From contig JAHKZS010000246.1 of NCBI GenBank assembly GCA_020626545.1, positions 1 to 30,232 of the forward strand: DNA of 30,232 bases, in the 5' to 3' direction. This document shows positions 22,909 through 30,232 of the stretch, piece after piece (position 1 is the first letter of the stretch; each line of letters begins with the position of its first letter). The notes beneath the pieces are model-generated. The model made no database searches. It was not told where the DNA came from and saw only the letters and a list, made by a program, of their open reading frames with translations. The position numbers and the translations under genes were made by a program. The DNA is from a bacterium. Its GTDB lineage: Bacteria > Bacillota > Clostridia > Oscillospirales > Acutalibacteraceae.

Positions 22909-25569
22909 TTATTTAACGCTTACCTTAAAGGTAAGTTTAATGCCGTTTGTTTTAACCTTAACCTTGGCTTTGCCTTTGCGTAAGGCTTTTACGTAACCTT
23001 TCTTAGTTACCTTTATCCGCTTGTTAGAAGCGATGAATTTAGCCTTTCCGACTTTTCCGATAATCTTTATCTTGTATTTTTCGCCGAGCTTTAAGGTCTT
23101 TTTCTTGACCTTGAGTCTCGGGCTTTTAACTTTTATCTTGAACTTCACCGACACGCCGTTATTTTTAATCGTGATATACGCCGTGCCCTTTTTTAGCGCC
23201 TTTATCTTGCCCTTGGAGCTTACCTTGGCTACCTTGGGTTTAGAACTCTTGAAAGTCACCGCGCCTTTTTTATTCTCGATTTTTACCGAGATTTTATAAG
23301 TACCGCGTCTGTAGATTTTCGCTGATTTTTTCTTTAGCGTAATCTTGGTTACGGCGGAGGGCTTTTCTATCGGGTCTGTGACGGGCTGAATCTGAGGTTC
23401 GGTTACGGGTTCGCTCACGGGATCGACAGGTATTATCGACGGAGCTGTTACAGGTTCGGTCGGCTGTTGAACTTCGGTAGGATTCTCAGCCGGTTCGGTC
23501 TGAGGTTCTGGCGGATTTGTGGTTATGGGTTCGGTTGTTTCGGGAACTGTCGAAGTTTCTTCCGTCGGTTCGGGAGTAGAAGTAATCGGTTCTGTTGTTA
23601 CAGGTCCTGAAGTTACAGGCTCGGTAGTTTGAGGTTTGGTTGTCTCGGTTTCAGTGGTAACTTCCCGGGTTGTCGCAGCTTCTGTAGTTGTAGCATCTGT
23701 AGTAGGCGGTACTGTAGTTGCGGGTTCGGTAGTCGGAGGTTCTGTCGCCGGCTCAAAAGCGGGACGGTCTACCTTAGCGGTTGTGATACTAGTATCGCTC
23801 ATCTCTTTAGACATCCAAGCCGCGCGGCTTATCATCCAGTCTCGAGCGTAGTTGTACATTCCCTCGAATGTGTTAGCGTATCTATCCGTGGTTTTGTACT
23901 CGTTGTACGTCTTGGTATCGTCGTCGTAGAACGCGTTGTTTAAACTCGAATGGTCGGCAATCCAACCGCTCGTTTTTAGCAGCCATCCGCTTTTATAATT
24001 CATAAGCGCCGAATCGCTTATGAGCGAGTAGTATTTATCCGCGGTGTAGAAATCGCTGTTTACGGAGGAGATATATTTTCTGCCTAAGAAATGGTCGATA
24101 GCGGGTACGAATTTTTCGAACCATATTTTTTTCGACGCCTCAAAAACTCCGTTGTTCTGGGAAAGACGGTTTAAGATATTGTTAGAGATTTTTCCGCGCG
24201 AGCCTTTTTCCTTGTAACGACACCACCATCCCGAGTATTCCTCGTAGTCGGTAACTCCGATATTTCTGAGGTCGTTTTTAACGCCCGTGGCGTTGCCTAG
24301 CGAGTTGTCGTAATCCCATACGGGCGAACCGTAGAATTTATATTTTCCGTTTTCGTCCTGCCTGTATGTAAAGAACATACTTGAGGCGCCCGAATCCCAG
24401 TTTTTGCCGAGTTCGTTTATAAGGTAGATTTTAGCTACCGAGTCAACGTCGGCGTAATCGGATAAATCGGCGGTCGTACTGCCCGAAGCGTTGTAAAACT
24501 CGCTGAATTTAGTTTTAACGTATTCCTTAACCTCGTTGTAACCTTTGTCGGTTGAGTCGAGCTCGGGAGCTTTAATAGTAACTTTAAGTCCGTTGTTGAG
24601 TGATACGTAATAATCCTCAGCGGCGTTAGCGCTCGCGTCCACCTCGCATAAAAACGGAAAATCTTCCTTTACATTACCGCTTTCGTCGAGGTAATCGGTT
24701 TCCTCAAAATCGCTTACTAAGCTCGACGAGCCTACGTCGATTTTCTCGCACATCTGGTACGAACCCCAGTAATATCCGTCTGAGTAGAAATCTACGTAAC
24801 GTGAGTCGGAAGCGTACGGCATACCTACAGCGTCCGAAAGGTCGTATAAAAAGCGGTTTCTCGAGAGCGAGTCGTCCTGATAATTCGCGAGAATCGAATA
24901 CTTCTTCGATTTAGGCATTCCCGCTATGCTGACCTTACTATCGTAGGTTATATTATAGGCTTTCTTGGCTTTTTGCCATGTTGTATTACCTCTGCCCTTA
25001 ATCTTTTTGATATTGGTGTTGTCGAGCTTGCCGTCGGGAGTGACGATTGCTCCCGAAGCTTTCGCGCTCAGGCTTTTATCGGAGTTTAAGTAATTCATTA
25101 ACTCCGCGCCGTTGCCGTCGGCGTCGCTGTTGTTTATGTAAATCGCCGCCTCGGCGTTGGACTTCATAAACTTTAGTGTGTAATTAGTTCCGTTTATATT
25201 AACAGTGTAGTTTTTATCCTGCTCATAAGCTATCGGAGAGGTTTTACCCGCCTCAATTAAAACGCCGTTAACGCTGACGTCGAACTGATAACCGTTGTAA
25301 ATATCTACGCTGTTTGTATCAGCCGAAGCCGGAAGAAAGAAGTATTTCTCCGTCGGTTTAGCTTCGTTAAAACTCTCGTCATGTGCGCTCTGCCAAGCCT
25401 GCCACGCTTCGCTGTCAGCCGAGTTTAACACGGCGTGGGCGAATAGAGCGTTTTCGGCGGTAAATCCCGTAGGTGTGCCGAGCTCAGTTTCGTCAGCGTT
25501 TACGCTCATAGCTGTAAAAATTGACACAACCATCAGCAAAGAAAGCAGTGTAGCCGTTAGTTTTTTCAT
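22909..25569 (-). CDS. secreted CotH-family protein A with TEP-rich linker and Ig-like tail
   Basis: 886 residues. Signal peptide 1-25. The CotH kinase-fold domain (about 35-590) shows [45 protein letters not shown] and [12 protein letters not shown] (W418, D419, D421); B. subtilis CotH is an atypical protein kinase, and the last motif holds its metal-binding Asp. A linker of Thr/Glu/Pro repeats follows (about 603-738), then two lysine-rich Big_2-like Ig repeats (about 742-886). Spore-coat function is not implied; related secreted CotH proteins occur in Ruminococcus. Ribosome site AAAGGAGG overlaps the MATE stop codon, 13 bases away: co-translated with it. Clear paralog of the gene at 28018. 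Confidence 0.93.
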   Translation of the reverse strand: MKKLTATLLSLLMVVSIFTAMSVNADETELGTPTGFTAENALFAHAVLNSADSEAWQAWQSAHDESFNEAKPTEKYFFLPASADTNSVDIYNGYQFDVSVNGVLIEAGKTSPIAYEQDKNYTVNINGTNYTLKFMKSNAEAAIYINNSDADGNGAELMNYLNSDKSLSAKASGAIVTPDGKLDNTNIKKIKGRGNTTWQKAKKAYNITYDSKVSIAGMPKSKKYSILANYQDDSLSRNRFLYDLSDAVGMPYASDSRYVDFYSDGYYWGSYQMCEKIDVGSSSLVSDFEETDYLDESGNVKEDFPFLCEVDASANAAEDYYVSLNNGLKVTIKAPELDSTDKGYNEVKEYVKTKFSEFYNASGSTTADLSDYADVDSVAKIYLINELGKNWDSGASSMFFTYRQDENGKYKFYGSPVWDYDNSLGNATGVKNDLRNIGVTDYEEYSGWWCRYKEKGSRGKISNNILNRLSQNNGVFEASKKIWFEKFVPAIDHFLGRKYISSVNSDFYTADKYYSLISDSALMNYKSGWLLKTSGWIADHSSLNNAFYDDDTKTYNEYKTTDRYANTFEGMYNYARDWMISRAAWMSKEMSDTSITTAKVDRPAFEPATEPPTTEPATTVPPTTDATTTEAATTREVTTETETTKPQTTEPVTSGPVTTEPITSTPEPTEETSTVPETTEPITTNPPEPQTEPAENPTEVQQPTEPVTAPSIIPVDPVSEPVTEPQIQPVTDPIEKPSAVTKITLKKKSAKIYRRGTYKISVKIENKKGAVTFKSSKPKVAKVSSKGKIKALKKGTAYITIKNNGVSVKFKIKVKSPRLKVKKKTLKLGEKYKIKIIGKVGKAKFIASNKRIKVTKKGYVKALRKGKAKVKVKTNGIKLTFKVSVK

Positions 25570-25582
25570 AGGAATTCCTCCT

Positions 25583-26905
25583 TTAAGTTTCGCTGTGTTT
25601 TACGATTGATTTATTCCGCCATTTTCCGCTTTTCCAACGCAACAGCATCAGTATTCCGCGAAAACATTCGTCGGCGGCAAGCGCGATCCAAAGTCCGTAA
25701 ATTCCCATTCCGCATACTACGGCGAGCAGGTATGAACCTCCTACGCTTAAAGTCCAGTTCGAGAAAACGGCGCACGCGGTCGGGAAGTATACGTCTCCCG
25801 AACCTCTAAGACACGCTATTATGATTAAGTTAGTAGTTCGCCCCGCCTCTAAAAAAGCGTTAAGTAAAAGTATATTCGCGCCAAATTCTATAACTTCGGC
25901 GTTGCCTGTAAAAATTCCGATAAGCTGATACCTTAGAATTATTCCTATAGCGCAAGCCGCGGCGCTTATTATAAATGCGTAGCTGTACGACCTCAGTCCC
26001 TGACGGTAAGCTTTGTCGTACTCTCCAGCGCCGACAAGGTGTCCCGTTATAATCTGGGAAGCTTGACCTATCGACAGCGCGAATATGTAGAAAAACATTG
26101 TTATATTTTGGACGTAAGTTTTAGTGATAAGTTCGTTATCGGAAAGGAAGTTTAAGACGATTGATGTGATAACGAGCTGGGATAGGTTGTATAAGAAAGT
26201 TTCGAATGCGGACGGCACTCCGATTTTGAATATATCCTTTAAATCGTTTACGGGGAAAGGTTTTATAAGTTTAAATATCGAGAGTTTCTCAACCCTTTTG
26301 AAAAGCACTACCGCAAGTACGATTGTGCCGATAACCCGGCTGATACTGGTAGCTATAGCTACTCCCGCGACGCCCATTTTCGGCACGAGTATAATATCAA
26401 GTACAGTGTTTAAAAAGTTCATCCCCACGGTTACGAACATCGAAACTTTCGTCATTCCGTGGTTGCGGATAATAACCGACATTGAGGTCATTAACGCCTG
26501 TAGGAAAATTACTCCGCCGACTATCGAAAGATATTGGCACGCGAAGTCGAGAATTTTATTCTCCGCGCCGATAAATATTAGGATAGGTCGATTGAAAATC
26601 AGAAACATTACGCTTATAATAACGCCGAATATAAGATGTAATGTTATTGACAACGCCGCTATCCGCGAGGCAGATTGTTCTTTTTTCGCGCCGAGATACT
26701 GCGAAATCATCACGGCGCTCGCCGAGGATATTACGGCGAATACTATTGTAACGATTGAGACAGCCTGATTCGCTGTGTTGACCGACGAGGCAGCTAAGTC
26801 GTCGTAACGGCTCAGGATATATACGTCTATAAACCCGAGCAGCATAAACAGAGCCGTTTCTACGAAAATCGGCCACGCAAGACTGTATAGTTTTAGCTTT
26901 TTCAT
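25583..26905 (-). CDS. MATE-family multidrug/toxin exporter
   Basis: 440 residues, 12 predicted membrane helices in two halves, typical MatE length. The N-terminal half has the LAWPIFVE and [10 protein letters not shown] segments; repeated patterns ASxVNTANQ and [13 protein letters not shown] (about 180-192) are typical. It exports cationic compounds with Na+ or H+ exchange in known members; the substrate here is unknown. It is first gene of a leftward pair with cotH A. Its ribosome site is weak (AAGTGAT), so translation may be limited. Divergent from the AraC regulator, with overlapping promoters, so AraC control is likely. Confidence 0.93.
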   Translation of the reverse strand: MKKLKLYSLAWPIFVETALFMLLGFIDVYILSRYDDLAASSVNTANQAVSIVTIVFAVISSASAVMISQYLGAKKEQSASRIAALSITLHLIFGVIISVMFLIFNRPILIFIGAENKILDFACQYLSIVGGVIFLQALMTSMSVIIRNHGMTKVSMFVTVGMNFLNTVLDIILVPKMGVAGVAIATSISRVIGTIVLAVVLFKRVEKLSIFKLIKPFPVNDLKDIFKIGVPSAFETFLYNLSQLVITSIVLNFLSDNELITKTYVQNITMFFYIFALSIGQASQIITGHLVGAGEYDKAYRQGLRSYSYAFIISAAACAIGIILRYQLIGIFTGNAEVIEFGANILLLNAFLEAGRTTNLIIIACLRGSGDVYFPTACAVFSNWTLSVGGSYLLAVVCGMGIYGLWIALAADECFRGILMLLRWKSGKWRNKSIVKHSET

Positions 26906-26934
26906 ATAATCACTTGAATTTAAACATTTTTCTT

Positions 26935-26969
26935 GTATAATTGTATTATACGATTATTTTATGTATAAT
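26935..26969. promoter_or_regulatory. divergent promoters with GTATAAT repeats between MATE and AraC genes
   Basis: GTATAAT (26935-26941) and ATTATAC (26945-26951) form a 7-3-7 inverted repeat; a third GTATAAT lies at 26963-26969. Rightward: TTGTAT (26941-26946), 17 bases, TATAAT (26964-26969). Leftward: TATAAT as minus strand of 26945-26950 with TAGAAT at 26968-26973, 17 bases apart. The repeat covers both core promoters, so one bound protein, plausibly the AraC regulator, could control both. AT-rich -10-like words can also occur by chance. Confidence 0.5.
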
Positions 26970-27019
26970 TCTAGCATAAATCAGCTCTGTTTTTAACACA
27001 AAACAATTTTGAGGTAACT

Positions 27020-27901
27020 ATGCGCGCTTATCATGAAACTAAAATTCACGGTTCGAGAAATTTTCCTTACGCAATCTACCGCTCCGTACTGCCTGATTTT
27101 TTTAACAGCTTTCCGCTTCACTGGCACGACGAGCTTGAGATTATCTATGTGACGATGGGGGAGATATCCGTTTCCGTTGAGCAAAATGAGTTCGTCGTAT
27201 GTAAGGGCGAAATGGCGCTAATCCATCCGCAGACTATCCATTCTATAAAACAACGCGGCGAAAAGCGCGCCGTCTACTACAATATTCTTTTCAGATTATC
27301 GCTTCTCGAAAGCAACGGTGAGGATATCTGCGCTGAAAAATATCTTAAACCCATCTTTTATCGAAAACTTGTAATGCCGAATTTTATCGGCAGGGATAAT
27401 CTTCTGCTCACTAAGTTAACTCCGCTTGTTGACTCGCTGATTGAAAACGCTCCCCAGCTATCGAGCGATAACGAGCTCTTGATTAAATCGAGGGTGTTTG
27501 AGTTTATGCACTATGTAAAGAACGTCTGCGCCGTATCCGACGAAACAGGCGGCGAAAACGAGCGTTTTTACGAAAAGCTAAAGGTATCGCTTTCGTATTT
27601 AGAGGATAATTATGCCGAGAATATCACCGTAGCCGACGCAGCTTCTATGTGTAATTTTTCGCCGAGTTATTTTTCTAAGATGTTCAGGGAGCTTACGGGC
27701 AGCTCGTTTACAAAGTATCTGAAAAACTACCGCCTTGAACGCGCAGCCGAAAAAATCAGCAACGAAAAAATGAAAATTTCCGACGCGGCTTCGTCCTGCG
27801 GATTCGATAACCTGTCCTATTTTACCCGGGCGTTTAAGGAGAAGTATAAAGTAACCCCGACTCAGTTTAAAAATGAAAGCAATGATAACCGGCACCTCTG
27901 A
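27020..27901 (+). CDS. AraC-family transcriptional regulator
   Basis: 293 residues. The N-terminal cupin-like sensor (about 20-100) contains PLHWHDELEIIYV, with H34/H36, and ends near LIHPQTIHS; this arrangement in AraC proteins binds a small ligand such as a sugar. The C-terminal double helix-turn-helix (about 190-288) shows ITVADAASMCNFSPSYFSKMF and the signature KISDAASSCGFDNLSYFTRAF, ending VTPTQFK. GAGGTAACT precedes the ATG. Divergent from the MATE/cotH A genes and followed by cotH B, so it probably regulates one or both flanks. Ligand unknown. Confidence 0.94.
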   Translation: MRAYHETKIHGSRNFPYAIYRSVLPDFFNSFPLHWHDELEIIYVTMGEISVSVEQNEFVVCKGEMALIHPQTIHSIKQRGEKRAVYYNILFRLSLLESNGEDICAEKYLKPIFYRKLVMPNFIGRDNLLLTKLTPLVDSLIENAPQLSSDNELLIKSRVFEFMHYVKNVCAVSDETGGENERFYEKLKVSLSYLEDNYAENITVADAASMCNFSPSYFSKMFRELTGSSFTKYLKNYRLERAAEKISNEKMKISDAASSCGFDNLSYFTRAFKEKYKVTPTQFKNESNDNRHL

Positions 27902-27921
27902 TTTTTGAGGTGCTGATTTTT
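27892..27921 (+). terminator. intrinsic terminator overlapping the AraC stop codon
   Basis: GCACCTC (27892-27898) and GAGGTGC (27907-27913) form a 7-bp stem with the TGA stop in the loop, then TGATTTTTTG. Confidence 0.75.
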
Positions 27922-27959
27922 TGTACGCAATTCTTAATATTAACTTCAGATTGATGCTT

Positions 27960-27965
27960 TATAAT
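27960..27965 (+). promoter_or_regulatory. possible -10 box for the second CotH gene
   Basis: A perfect TATAAT lies 52 bases before the ATG at 28018, but no convincing -35 is at 16-18 bases. A 5-bp hairpin ATAGC-GAAAA-GCTAT (27975-27989) follows in the leader. A promoter needing an activator, such as the AraC protein upstream, would fit; this is inference. Confidence 0.4.
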
Positions 27966-28017
27966 TATTTCAACATAGCGAAAAGCTATCTTGAAAATAA
28001 TTGAAAGGGTGGAAAAA

Positions 28018-30232
28018 ATGAAAAAGATTAAAAAGATTTTAAGTGTATTTTTAGCCGCTGTTTTAACGCTGGGTATAACGGCTGCGGCTCCCATGGTAAA
28101 CGCTGATACAGAAGCGCCGAAGCTTTCCTTTAACGCGGATAAGGCGCTTTACGTACACGCCGTATCGTCGTCCGAGGATGTCGAGGCGTGGAGCGCGTGG
28201 CAGTGTGTCCACGGCAGAGATTATAAAGAGATTAACCCCGACGAAAAATTCTTCTTCCTGCCGTCGTCAGCGGACTCATCTAAGGTCGATATCTTTAATA
28301 ATTTTACCGAAAATGTAAATGTTAACGGTACCGAAATCCCCGCGGGCAAAGTGACCGAGGTGAATTACGAACAGGATAAAACCTACGAGGTAAAAGCTGA
28401 GAACGAAACATATAAATTGCGTTTTATGAAATCCGAAGCTGAAGCAGCAGTGTACGTCAATAACAGCGACGCCGACGGCAAGGGTACCGATTTATTTACC
28501 TATCTAAGCGGTGAAAAATCCAATACCGCAAAGGCTGCGGGCGCAATTGTTTCTCCCGACGGCAAGGTGGATAACACATCTATCAAGAAAATCAAAGGCA
28601 GAGGTAATACAACCTGGAATATGGATAAAAAGCCGTTCAATATAACTTACGACAAGAAAGTCAGCGTAGCCGGTATGAAAGAGGGTAAAAAGTACTCCCT
28701 GCTCGCTAATTTCCAGGATGATACCCTTTCGAGAAACCGTATACTCTACGACCTTTCGGACGCGGTAGATATGCCTTACGCATCTGACTCGCGATACGTA
28801 GATTTCTATATGAACGGTTATTACTGGGGAACGTACCAGATGGCTGAAAAAATCGAAGTCGGTAAAAATTCTCTTATCAGCGACTTTGAGGAAACAGATT
28901 ATCTTAACGAGGATGGAAGCGTTAAAGAGGATTTTCCGTTTTTGTGCGAGGTAGACCCCGGCGCTCAGGTAGCGTACGATTATTTCGTAACGCTCGACGA
29001 CGGTTTAAAGATTACGATTAAATCCCCCGAAATTGCTCAGGGTGAAAAAGGCTATAACACCGTTAAAAATTACGTTAAAGAAAAGTTTACCGAGCTATGC
29101 GGCGCATTAGGAACGAACGACGAAAAAATAAAAGATATTGCCGACGTCGATTCAGTCGCTAAGCTTTATCTGATTAACGAACTCGGCAAGAACTGGGACG
29201 CGGGCGTGTCGAGTATGTTCTTTACATATAAACAGGACGAAAACGGTAAGTATAAATTCTACGGTTCGCCTGTATGGGATTACGATAACTCCCTCGGTAA
29301 CGCCGCCGGTATTAAGGAAATGCTCGATTATTTCGCGATTTATGATTACGAAAAACCGACCGGTGAATGGGGCTCGTTTGCTATGAATTTTATCTCTAAC
29401 GAGGTTTTGTTAAATCGTATTAAAGAGATTTGGTTCGAGAAATTTGTTCCCGCGATTGATCATTTTACGGGTAAGAAGTTTAACAGCGATATGGATAAGG
29501 TTTTCCATACTAAAGATAAATATTTCTCGCTTGTTGAAAAGAGCGCCGCGATGAACTACGCTTGCGGTTGGCCGACGTATACGGGCGAATGGATTGCCGA
29601 CCATACCTCGCTTACTAAACTCTCTTACGATGTTGAAACCAACACCTACTCCGTAAACAAGTATCCTACTTCTTATCCCGATACCTTCAAGGGTAAGTTC
29701 GATTACGCTTGCGATTGGATGGTTAGCCGAGCGGCTTGGCTGTCGAAGGAGTATTCCGCCGAAAAGGTAGAGGAGGTCGAAATTAATAACGAGGAAGATT
29801 TACCTCCCGTCGTTGAACCCGAAAATCCTGTTGGCGAAAAAACTCCCGCTATTTCGGCTAAAAGCTTATCGCTTAAAGCGGGCGAAGCAAAGGTGTTAAA
29901 GGTGACGAACGCCGGCGTTAAAAGCTGGAAAAGCTCTAACGCTAAGGCGGTTTCTGTAAAGGGCGGAAAGGTTACCGCGCTTAAAAAGGGTTCGGCAGTA
30001 ATTACCGCAGCTCTCACAGACGGCGGTAAGCTTACCTGTAAGGTTACCGTAAAAACTTCGCCTAAGCTGAGCAAAAAGAGCATTACCGTTAAGGTAAAGA
30101 AAACTAAGACAGTAAAAATTATCGGCAAAGCGGACGGATTTAATAATAAGTATAAGAACACTAAAACCGCTAAAGTTACTTCTAAAAAATCCGCTAAAAG
30201 CCTAAAGATAAAAGGACTGAAAAAGGGCAAGA
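28018..30232 (+). CDS. secreted CotH-family protein B, truncated by the window end
   Basis: 738 codons are inside the window and no stop is reached. It begins MKKIKKILSVFLAAVLT, a signal peptide (about 1-30), with AAAGGGTGG as the ribosome site. The CotH domain carries [45 protein letters not shown] and [12 protein letters not shown] (W420, D421, D423). It is visibly similar to the gene at 22909 over the whole domain, more than half the residues identical by eye. A short acidic linker (about 585-610) replaces the long TEP linker. The tail is Lys-rich and Big_2-like (TALKKGSAVITA). Separate transcription from AraC is likely because of a terminator between them. Confidence 0.93.
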   Translation, partial: MKKIKKILSVFLAAVLTLGITAAAPMVNADTEAPKLSFNADKALYVHAVSSSEDVEAWSAWQCVHGRDYKEINPDEKFFFLPSSADSSKVDIFNNFTENVNVNGTEIPAGKVTEVNYEQDKTYEVKAENETYKLRFMKSEAEAAVYVNNSDADGKGTDLFTYLSGEKSNTAKAAGAIVSPDGKVDNTSIKKIKGRGNTTWNMDKKPFNITYDKKVSVAGMKEGKKYSLLANFQDDTLSRNRILYDLSDAVDMPYASDSRYVDFYMNGYYWGTYQMAEKIEVGKNSLISDFEETDYLNEDGSVKEDFPFLCEVDPGAQVAYDYFVTLDDGLKITIKSPEIAQGEKGYNTVKNYVKEKFTELCGALGTNDEKIKDIADVDSVAKLYLINELGKNWDAGVSSMFFTYKQDENGKYKFYGSPVWDYDNSLGNAAGIKEMLDYFAIYDYEKPTGEWGSFAMNFISNEVLLNRIKEIWFEKFVPAIDHFTGKKFNSDMDKVFHTKDKYFSLVEKSAAMNYACGWPTYTGEWIADHTSLTKLSYDVETNTYSVNKYPTSYPDTFKGKFDYACDWMVSRAAWLSKEYSAEKVEEVEINNEEDLPPVVEPENPVGEKTPAISAKSLSLKAGEAKVLKVTNAGVKSWKSSNAKAVSVKGGKVTALKKGSAVITAALTDGGKLTCKVTVKTSPKLSKKSITVKVKKTKTVKIIGKADGFNNKYKNTKTAKVTSKKSAKSLKIKGLKKGK

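Noticed and set aside
23390..23760. Repetitive stretch that could look like a CRISPR array or tandem repeat
   Set aside because: The units are degenerate codons for a TEP-rich linker, of irregular length and without unique spacers.
23629..23943. Rightward ORFs opposite the CotH A linker
   Set aside because: Cys/Ser/Arg- or Val-rich products arise from the reverse complement of Thr/Glu/Pro repeats; low complexity, not coding.
22909..25569. Assignment of CotH A as a spore coat protein
   Set aside because: It has a signal peptide, a long linker and Ig-like repeats; spore-coat CotH has none. Only the kinase-like fold is shared.
26124..26768. 214-codon rightward ORF opposite the MATE gene
   Set aside because: Shadow of membrane protein codons; no ribosome site or recognisable domains; MATE motifs on the other strand are clear.
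29703..30230. 175-codon leftward ORF at the window end
   Set aside because: Antisense shadow of the Lys-rich Ig-like tail of CotH B.

Overview
The window looks like a chromosomal segment of a low-GC Gram-positive gut bacterium of the Ruminococcus/Oscillospiraceae type (Firmicutes). This rests on RNase Y, a T-box riboswitch, consensus sigma-A promoters (TTGACA-17-TATAAT type), AGGAGG ribosome sites, a type I dockerin with DATLIQ motifs, secreted CotH-family proteins with Ig-like tails, and an InlB B-repeat giant surface protein. The species is not determined. No tRNA, rRNA, CRISPR array or transposase gene was seen.

Layout. At 1-18 six codons of a leftward gene (start of a probable GAPDH) leave the window, divergent from rny (RNase Y, 438-1985). 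Next come an XRE regulator with a zinc ribbon (2202-2966), an inverted-repeat-rich intergenic stretch, a membrane protein with two PF06541-like copies (3482-4993), and a DUF308/HdeD-like membrane protein (5177-5698) behind a highly structured leader. A signalling block follows: a membrane PP2C/SpoIIE-type phosphatase (5847-7184), then a response regulator and histidine kinase pair (7310-9643). A leftward iron-sulfur-flavoprotein-like reductase (9633-10268) is divergent from a five-gene operon: flavodoxin, HD nucleotidase-like protein, aldo/keto reductase with two [4Fe-4S] motifs, ECF S-component-like protein and DUF1893 (10436-13640). A Trp-specific T-box plus an eight-codon Trp-containing leader peptide precedes a stand-alone trpB2 (14075-15463).

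The right half is a cell-surface region. A promoter bracketed by an inverted repeat, and a leader able to form mutually exclusive helices including a terminator, precede a three-gene unit: a 1899-residue InlB-B-repeat-type secreted protein, a 51-residue acidic peptide starting at TTG, and an LRR-dockerin protein (16051-22812). Beyond convergent terminators lies a symmetric arrangement: cotH-like gene A and a MATE exporter point left, an AraC regulator and cotH-like gene B (cut by the window end) point right, and the divergent promoters share repeated GTATAAT elements.

Most notable: (1) the leader of the giant surface protein operon, with a four-segment attenuator or riboswitch-like architecture; (2) the leader of the DUF308 gene, where a hairpin loop is complementary to the ribosome-binding region (potential pseudoknot); (3) the short acidic peptide gene between two secreted-protein genes; (4) tandem Trp control (T-box plus leader peptide) of trpB2; (5) the paired CotH paralogs around an AraC/MATE unit.
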